A DNA stretch of 26,767 nt from Methanobacteriota archaeon. Its GTDB lineage: Archaea; Methanobacteriota; Methanobacteria; Methanobacteriales; Methanobacteriaceae. Positions within the stretch are counted from its first letter, which is position 1. The number at the start of each line of letters is the position of its first letter. Shown here piece after piece: positions 22,178 to 26,767 of this stretch. The position numbers were made by a program, and so were the translations under genes. A model generated the notes under the pieces. The model was not told where the DNA came from. It made no database searches and saw only the letters and a program-made list of their open reading frames with translations. The stretch lies in the NCBI GenBank assembly GCA_023436175.1, contig JAEZKE010000027.1, positions 1 through 26,767 on the forward strand, read 5' to 3'.

Positions 22178-23078
22178 CTTGTTTCCATTTCTTATGGATA
22201 GCTGGGCAGAGTGTGTAGTAACCGCAGAAGTTGCATTTCCAGTTGTTTGCCTCTCCGACAGCTGTTGGGCTTCTTTTTCCAGACCAGTACTCAAGTGCCC
22301 ATTTCATTCCACGGGTAAAAAACCTTTCATCAAACCTGTATTTTTCTCTGTGAACTTCTGTAAGCGTTTTTTGATTTATATAAATAATTTCAATGGTTTT
22401 AGATAGTTCAGGAAGTTCCTTAAATTTATTGATAACTTCATTTATAAGTTTTCCAACCCCCAGAAGGGTACCAACTTCTTTTTGCTCATTTTTAGGAATT
22501 CCAAGACTTTCCATATACTCTTCACTTAAAATGATTTCATTAAAATCAGGTTCTATTAAATCAACGCCATAAGCAGACCAGAAATCTCCTATTTCAGTCT
22601 TTCCATTCACCATTGCATTAAGCACGTACCAGTAGATCATTCCCTGCATCTTATCCTTAATTATTTGTTGGGCAGATGGGGGATTCTGGCTTTTTCGGGT
22701 TTTCATCTCAATTATTTGAGTTTTTTTACGTGTTTTTAGGCCTTCAACCTCATTTACAAGTTTAATCTCATCAATAATGCCCTTTATCAATGCATTTCCA
22801 AATTTGGATAAAATAGGTAATTCCCGGGTTAAACCTTCTTTCTGGTATAGATCAAGCTCTACATTCATGTTATGAACATTAGAATGAAGTTTATCGGCAG
22901 GTGTCTTTATTTCAACCACTATTTCTTCAAGGACCTCAAGAAATCTGTCTTTATGAATTTCACTGCCTTTTTCTTTCTCTGGTGTTTGAACTTCTCCATA
23001 CTGACGCCTTAAATCAACTGCCATTTCACACCAGAACTGACTTGCAATTGTTGATGGGCCTAAAATAATGGAAGACAT
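22170..23078 (-). CDS. Exonuclease V-like PD-(D/E)XK nuclease with Fe-S cluster
   Basis: A 302-residue nuclease of the Exo5/Dem1 group, related to Cas4 and RecB nuclease domains and expected to degrade single-stranded DNA. The nuclease motif is split as GIIDEIKLV and QIIEMKTRKSQ (PD-(D/E)XK motifs II and III), followed by the QMQGMIYWY-like helix with Q at the family position (KDKMQGMIYWYVL). Four cysteines for an iron-sulfur cluster are placed as in the family: one near the N-terminus (QFWCEM) and three at the C-terminus (WKCNFCGYYTLCP). There is no CRISPR array or cas1 nearby, so a stand-alone repair role is likely. ATG at 23078 has no ribosome binding site; a TATA box 27 bases upstream suggests a leaderless message. 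It overlaps nth by eight bases. Confidence 0.88.
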   Translation of the reverse strand: MSSIILGPSTIASQFWCEMAVDLRRQYGEVQTPEKEKGSEIHKDRFLEVLEEIVVEIKTPADKLHSNVHNMNVELDLYQKEGLTRELPILSKFGNALIKGIIDEIKLVNEVEGLKTRKKTQIIEMKTRKSQNPPSAQQIIKDKMQGMIYWYVLNAMVNGKTEIGDFWSAYGVDLIEPDFNEIILSEEYMESLGIPKNEQKEVGTLLGVGKLINEVINKFKELPELSKTIEIIYINQKTLTEVHREKYRFDERFFTRGMKWALEYWSGKRSPTAVGEANNWKCNFCGYYTLCPAIHKKWKQGD

Positions 23079-23100
23079 ATTATCAAAAATAAAATTAAAA

Positions 23101-23109
23101 GTATTTAAA
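23101..23109 (-). promoter_or_regulatory. TATA box giving a probable leaderless mRNA for the Exo5-like gene
   Basis: On the minus strand TTTAAATAC is centred near 23105, 27 bases before the A of ATG at 23078, the spacing expected when transcription starts at the start codon itself. It is preceded by purine-rich AAAG (BRE-like), lies exactly in the 33-base gap after the GTPase stop codon, and no ribosome binding site is present before the ATG. Confidence 0.5.
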
Positions 23110-23111
23110 CT

Positions 23112-23588
23112 TTATACCAATTTTAGGAGGGCTTCTAATCCTTCCTGCACGCCTTTTCCTGTTGTTGCAGTGGTTGGGATAATGGGTATACTCTGTTTTA
23201 TATATTCTGATTCAAGATCTCCTGGAGCTATATCCTGTTTATTGGAAAATATGATATATGGGACATTAGTTGAATCTAAATCTTCCATTATTTTCATATC
23301 TGTAGCTGTAACTCCTTTAGAATTATCAATAACTATAATAGCACCGCTTAATCCGTTTGAAAGTATATCACGCATGAATTTAAATCTTTCCTGTCCTGGA
23401 GTTGCAAAAATATGGATTTTTTCACCATTAATTGTTGTGTTTCCATAATCAAGTGCAACCGTTGTTCCTTTAAACTCAATTTTTGTTACTTTCTCATTTC
23501 TTCTGTTTAAAAGAGTTTCTAAAGTAGTTGTTTTCCCTGAATCAACCGATCCAAGGATTACAATCTTGGTTTCTTTCTTTCTTGTCAT
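23112..23588 (-). CDS. Small Ras/SRP-receptor-beta-like GTPase
   Basis: A 158-residue GTP-binding protein of the archaeal group annotated as SRP receptor beta-like (COG2229 type). G motifs in order: G1 GSVDSGKTT, a G2 threonine in GTTVALDYG, G3 ATPGQERF, G4 SNKQD, G5 TTATTGKG. The G3 motif has the catalytic-type glutamine after PG, as in Ras and Arf. There is no membrane helix or lipidation signal in the chosen protein. The frame is open to ATG at 23675, but that would add a non-conserved N/F/K-rich 29-residue leader; ATG at 23588 (MTRKKETKIVILG) matches the fold, although its ribosome binding site is weak. The cellular partner is unknown; methanogens lack an evident alpha-beta SRP receptor pair like that of eukaryotes. 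It lies between aroA and the Exo5-like gene on the same strand. Confidence 0.88.
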   Translation of the reverse strand: MTRKKETKIVILGSVDSGKTTTLETLLNRRNEKVTKIEFKGTTVALDYGNTTINGEKIHIFATPGQERFKFMRDILSNGLSGAIIVIDNSKGVTATDMKIMEDLDSTNVPYIIFSNKQDIAPGDLESEYIKQSIPIIPTTATTGKGVQEGLEALLKLV

Positions 23589-23727
23589 ATCTATCAGGTA
23601 TCCAGTTTTTAGCGAATGAAATAAATTATTAAATTTGAAATTAAATAAATTAATTATTTTTTTAATTTTAAGCACTTAAAATGTTTAAACTGGTGCGTAA
23701 TGATTTATTCACTATACTACATGAAGA

Positions 23728-25011
23728 TTATGGGCTATATCTTATTTTTATATTACATCCAAGTTGTTTCATAGCTTCTGGGAAATTAGGAAAAGATACA
23801 TCATAGACTGATGCATTTTCTATGGTTATACCGCCAGTTTTTAATCCAATAAGTGAAAGTGCCATTACAAGGCGGTGGTCTCCATGCGATTTAACAGTTC
23901 CTCCTTTAGCTCCCCCTTTAATTACAAGTCCATCTTTTTTTTCTGTAACCTTTACGCCAAGTTTTGAAAGTTCAAGAGCACAGGTATGAATTCTGTCTGT
24001 TTCCTTAAAACGGGCGTGTTCAACATTTACAATCTCTGTAATGCCTTTTGATATGGCCCCGAGTGCTGCAACTGTAGGCAGCAAGTCGGGTGAATTTTCT
24101 AAATTTACCTGTGTACCATGAAGTTCTCCCTGTCCAACTATTGTAACTTCATCTTTCTTAACTTTAACTTCAGCACCCATATCCCTGACGATGTTTAATA
24201 TTTGCTTATCGCCCTGTTTTGAGTCTTTGAAAATATTTCTAACTGTAACTTCGCCATCGAGCGCTGCAGCAGCCCCTATTATATAAGAAACTGAAGAGTA
24301 GTCTCCTTCAATTGTATAATTTCTGCCTTTGTAGGTTTGGGGGTCTATATGGAATGAACCTTTTTCTTTGTTATAATCCAAAATGACGCCGAATTTTTCC
24401 ATAATATCTGTGGTCATATCAACATATGGTTTGGAGATGAAATCTCCCTTCACGTTGATATCAACTGGATTTTCAGCATAGGGAGATGCAATAAGGAGTG
24501 AAGAAATAAATTGAGAACTTATATCACCCTTTATACTTGTTTTACCTCCTTTAAACCCTCCTTTAATACATATGGGAGGTTTTCCATTCCCACGAGATGA
24601 AAAAGCTGTAATTCCAAGGCCTTTGAGTGCATCTAACAAATCCTGCATTGGTCTTGTTCTAAGGGAGCTGTCACCAGTTAAAACAGTATAATTTGAAGCA
24701 AGAGCTGAAACACTGGTCATTATTCTAAGTGTTGTCCCTGAATTTTTAAGGTCTACAACGTCTTCTGGTGTTTCTAAAATTCCTCCAGTACCATTAACGA
24801 TACATCTGTCATCTTCCTGTTTAATGTTGCATCCTAGTGCTCTGCATGCATTTAAAGATGCAAGTGTATCTTCAGAGTAGAGAGGGTCATTGAGTGTAGA
24901 TCTACCCTCTGCAAGCGATGAGATTATAATAGCCCTGTGGGTGTAACTTTTGGAAGGGGGAGCTTTGATAACCCCTTTAACGTTATCTGTTTTTTGAATT
25001 TCCAGTTCCAT
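23728..25011 (-). CDS. aroA: 3-phosphoshikimate 1-carboxyvinyltransferase (EPSP synthase)
   Basis: A 427-residue cytoplasmic enzyme that joins phosphoenolpyruvate to shikimate-3-phosphate in the pathway to chorismate and aromatic amino acids. Substrate-binding motifs are all present: APPSKSYTHR (N-terminus), LKNSGTTLRIM, SLRTRPMQDLL, GDISSQFISSLL, SPDLLPTVAALG with the catalytic aspartate, RFKETDRI, and SHGDHRLVMAL near the end. The length is typical. The frame is open to GTG at 25035, but ATG at 25011 (MELEIQKT) is preceded by TGTGAT and fits the family better. It follows valS by 27 bases on the same strand, so the two are probably cotranscribed. Confidence 0.96.
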   Translation of the reverse strand: MELEIQKTDNVKGVIKAPPSKSYTHRAIIISSLAEGRSTLNDPLYSEDTLASLNACRALGCNIKQEDDRCIVNGTGGILETPEDVVDLKNSGTTLRIMTSVSALASNYTVLTGDSSLRTRPMQDLLDALKGLGITAFSSRGNGKPPICIKGGFKGGKTSIKGDISSQFISSLLIASPYAENPVDINVKGDFISKPYVDMTTDIMEKFGVILDYNKEKGSFHIDPQTYKGRNYTIEGDYSSVSYIIGAAAALDGEVTVRNIFKDSKQGDKQILNIVRDMGAEVKVKKDEVTIVGQGELHGTQVNLENSPDLLPTVAALGAISKGITEIVNVEHARFKETDRIHTCALELSKLGVKVTEKKDGLVIKGGAKGGTVKSHGDHRLVMALSLIGLKTGGITIENASVYDVSFPNFPEAMKQLGCNIKIRYSP

Positions 25012-25038
25012 TGGATCACACAATTTTTTTTGCACGAT

Positions 25039-26767
25039 TTAAACAATTATCTCTAAGATTGCGTCTAAATTAGCTGCATGAATTACTTCTACCTTTTCAC
25101 CAGTCTTACCAACTGCCACTTTCTTGGCTTCAATATAGTCCCATGTCAATTTGTTGCCTTCGATTGTGATCTCCCCTTCCTCATCAAGGGTGGCAACAAT
25201 TTTATCCATATCCTCAGACTGCAAATACTTTACAATCTTTGGGGCATCCCCTTTAAATTCAGGGCCTATTTTTGCCATAACAGGGGTAATTTCAACCACT
25301 TTTTCTTTGATATCTGGTTTTCCTGTCATTACACCTAAACTTTCTACTCTCATGGTACCTTTTATATCTTCGTCCAAGCTTTCTATCTGGCCAATTAAAG
25401 TAGAATCAGGGGTGTATATGTTTAGAGTTTTAATCTTTGCATTTAAAGGCAATTTCTTGGATGCCTTGAATCTCCTGATTTCTCCTATAAGTTCCACTCC
25501 AATTTTTCCAGTTTCTTCTGCCGTATCATCAATTAATTCAAAGTTTACCTCTGGCCATAGAGTTTTATGAATGCTTATGCCAGTATCCGAAATATACTGG
25601 TAAATTTCATCTGCAAAGTGAGGAGTCAGCGGAGCCAGCATAATTAATGAGGTTGATATGACAGTTTGAAGTGTATACTGGGCAGCTTCTTTTGACATGC
25701 GGAGTTCGGAAGAATCATTGTAAAGCCTGTATTTTACAGCTTCAATGTATTCATCGCAGAAATCATGCCAGATAAAGGCTTGAATACTGTTTACGACATT
25801 AGCAAAATTATATGACTCTATTGAACCCACTACATCAGCAAGCAGCCGGTTTAATTTTGATAATATCCATTTGTCCATAGGGTCTAAATTCTTCTGGATT
25901 TCTTCTTCACTTACGCTCAGTTTAAAGCCCTGTATGTGCATGTTTATAAATCTAAATGCATTCCAGAATTTTCTAAGGAATTTGTATCCATATTTTACAT
26001 CTTTCCATGCAAAAGGAACATCAGAACCTGGGACACTGTTTGTAGCCCACAGCCTGAGTGCATCTGCACCGTATTCTTCCAGTACTTCTTCTGGTGATAT
26101 TGTGTTGCCCCTTGATTTACTCATCTTATGGCCGTCTTCACCAGATACCATTCCGTTTACAACTATTTCACCAAATGGTTTTTCCCCTGTAAGTGCTTTA
26201 CACCGGAGTATTGTATAGAATGCCCATGTCCTTATAATATCGTGTCCCTGAGGCCGTAGTGATGCTGGGTAATATTTTTTAAAGTCCTCGTTAGGCCAGC
26301 CTGTGATGGAAAGAGGACTTATTGAACTGTCCATCCATGTATCAAGCACGTCCGTTTCTCCGATGAATTCATCGTTACCACATTCACATTTTCCTTCTAG
26401 TTTATCTTGTGTTGGGTCTACTGGAAGCATATCTGGAGTTGCAAGGTGCACTTTACCACACTTGCTGCAGTACCATACTGGAACAGGAGTTGCAAATATC
26501 CTTTGACGGGATATGCACCAGTCCCAGTCCATTGAACCTGTCCAGTTTAAAAGACGTGTTTCCATGTGTTTTGGAGTCCATTTCATTTCGGCACTGGCTT
26601 CTCTTACTTCTGGTATGAGGTCTTTTACTGCTACAAACCTCTGATTTTTTACAAGTATTTCTATTGGAGTTTTACATCTCCAGCATACTCCAACGTTCTG
26701 GTCTACTTTTTCCTGTTTTTTGAGGTATCCTTCGTTTTTCAGGTCTTCAATGATCTGTTTTTTACAG
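25039..26767 (-). CDS. valS: Valyl-tRNA synthetase, C-terminal 575 residues (partial)
   Basis: A class Ia aminoacyl-tRNA synthetase that charges tRNA-Val. The frame stays open to the end of the window, so the N-terminal third with the HIGH motif is missing. Visible features: zinc-binding knuckles CWRCKTP and CSKCGKVH...CECGNDEF; the GSMDWDWCISRQR and GETDVLDTWMDSSISP segments of the catalytic domain; the KMSKS loop in DGHKMSKSRGN; and GADALRLWA. These are followed by the helical anticodon-binding domain (FANVVNSIQAFIWHDFCDEYIEAVK, APLTPHFADEIY). The C-terminus ends in a short alpha/beta domain of the archaeal type, without the long coiled-coil tail of bacterial ValRS. It heads the minus-strand group valS-aroA-GTPase-Exo5-nth visible here. 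Confidence 0.95.
   Translation of the reverse strand, partial: CKKQIIEDLKNEGYLKKQEKVDQNVGVCWRCKTPIEILVKNQRFVAVKDLIPEVREASAEMKWTPKHMETRLLNWTGSMDWDWCISRQRIFATPVPVWYCSKCGKVHLATPDMLPVDPTQDKLEGKCECGNDEFIGETDVLDTWMDSSISPLSITGWPNEDFKKYYPASLRPQGHDIIRTWAFYTILRCKALTGEKPFGEIVVNGMVSGEDGHKMSKSRGNTISPEEVLEEYGADALRLWATNSVPGSDVPFAWKDVKYGYKFLRKFWNAFRFINMHIQGFKLSVSEEEIQKNLDPMDKWILSKLNRLLADVVGSIESYNFANVVNSIQAFIWHDFCDEYIEAVKYRLYNDSSELRMSKEAAQYTLQTVISTSLIMLAPLTPHFADEIYQYISDTGISIHKTLWPEVNFELIDDTAEETGKIGVELIGEIRRFKASKKLPLNAKIKTLNIYTPDSTLIGQIESLDEDIKGTMRVESLGVMTGKPDIKEKVVEITPVMAKIGPEFKGDAPKIVKYLQSEDMDKIVATLDEEGEITIEGNKLTWDYIEAKKVAVGKTGEKVEVIHAANLDAILEIIV

Noticed and set aside
22178..22294. Upstream extension of nth to ATG 22294
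   Set aside because: It would overlap the Exo5-like gene by 125 bases with a Q/T/S-rich non-family leader; the Exo5 C-terminal cysteine motif shows that the other frame is the coding one there.

Overview
The window looks like a chromosomal segment of a mesophilic, AT-rich methanogenic archaeon, most likely of the order Methanobacteriales (Methanobacterium-like). This is inferred from content, not from a database match. The evidence is a complete nurA-herA-mre11-rad50 cluster, an archaea-type RecJ-like protein with DnaJ-type zinc fingers, an Exo5-type nuclease, an archaeal SRP-receptor-beta-like GTPase, TATA boxes of the TTTAAATA type, ribosome binding sites of the AGGTGAT type, and anaerobe-type oxygen defence (rubrerythrin plus superoxide reductase).

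Layout. Positions 1-714: the start of a probable Hsp20-like protein and a protein with two winged-helix-like halves, both minus strand. 824-2179: a SLC13/DASS-type transporter whose 5' side runs straight into a dense array of DNA hairpins (about 2208-2570). 2766-9258: the double-strand-break end-resection operon, transcribed nurA > herA > mre11 > rad50. 9583-12659: an MFS drug exporter with a palindromic operator candidate, then a FAD-dependent oxidoreductase with a C-terminal Rieske domain. 12774-14135 (plus strand): an otherwise overlooked 46-residue membrane protein, rubrerythrin and desulfoferrodoxin, closed by a terminator. 14392-15588: two more hairpin arrays, one before a small lipoprotein gene and one before the RecJ-like gene (15642-17816).

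17854-21224 is an accessory-looking stretch: a cysteine-rich protein, two paralogous FxLYD proteins, the largest hairpin array, a PIN-domain gene whose start is disrupted or non-canonical, and the remains of a TMEM175-type channel gene with four lesions. 21530-26767 returns to housekeeping genes on the minus strand: valS (partial), aroA, a small GTPase, an Exo5-like nuclease and nth.

Two functional themes stand out. DNA repair is represented by NurA, HerA, Mre11, Rad50, the RecJ-like protein, Exo5-like protein and Nth. Oxygen and redox defence is represented by the Rieske-FAD protein, rubrerythrin and desulfoferrodoxin.

The least ordinary element is the family of hairpin arrays. Each of the four lies a short distance upstream of a start codon. 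Arrays C and D are recognisably homologous and share a stem with a compensatory base-pair change, which argues that the fold is conserved. Nothing in the window looks like CRISPR, an integrase, an insertion sequence, tRNA or rRNA.
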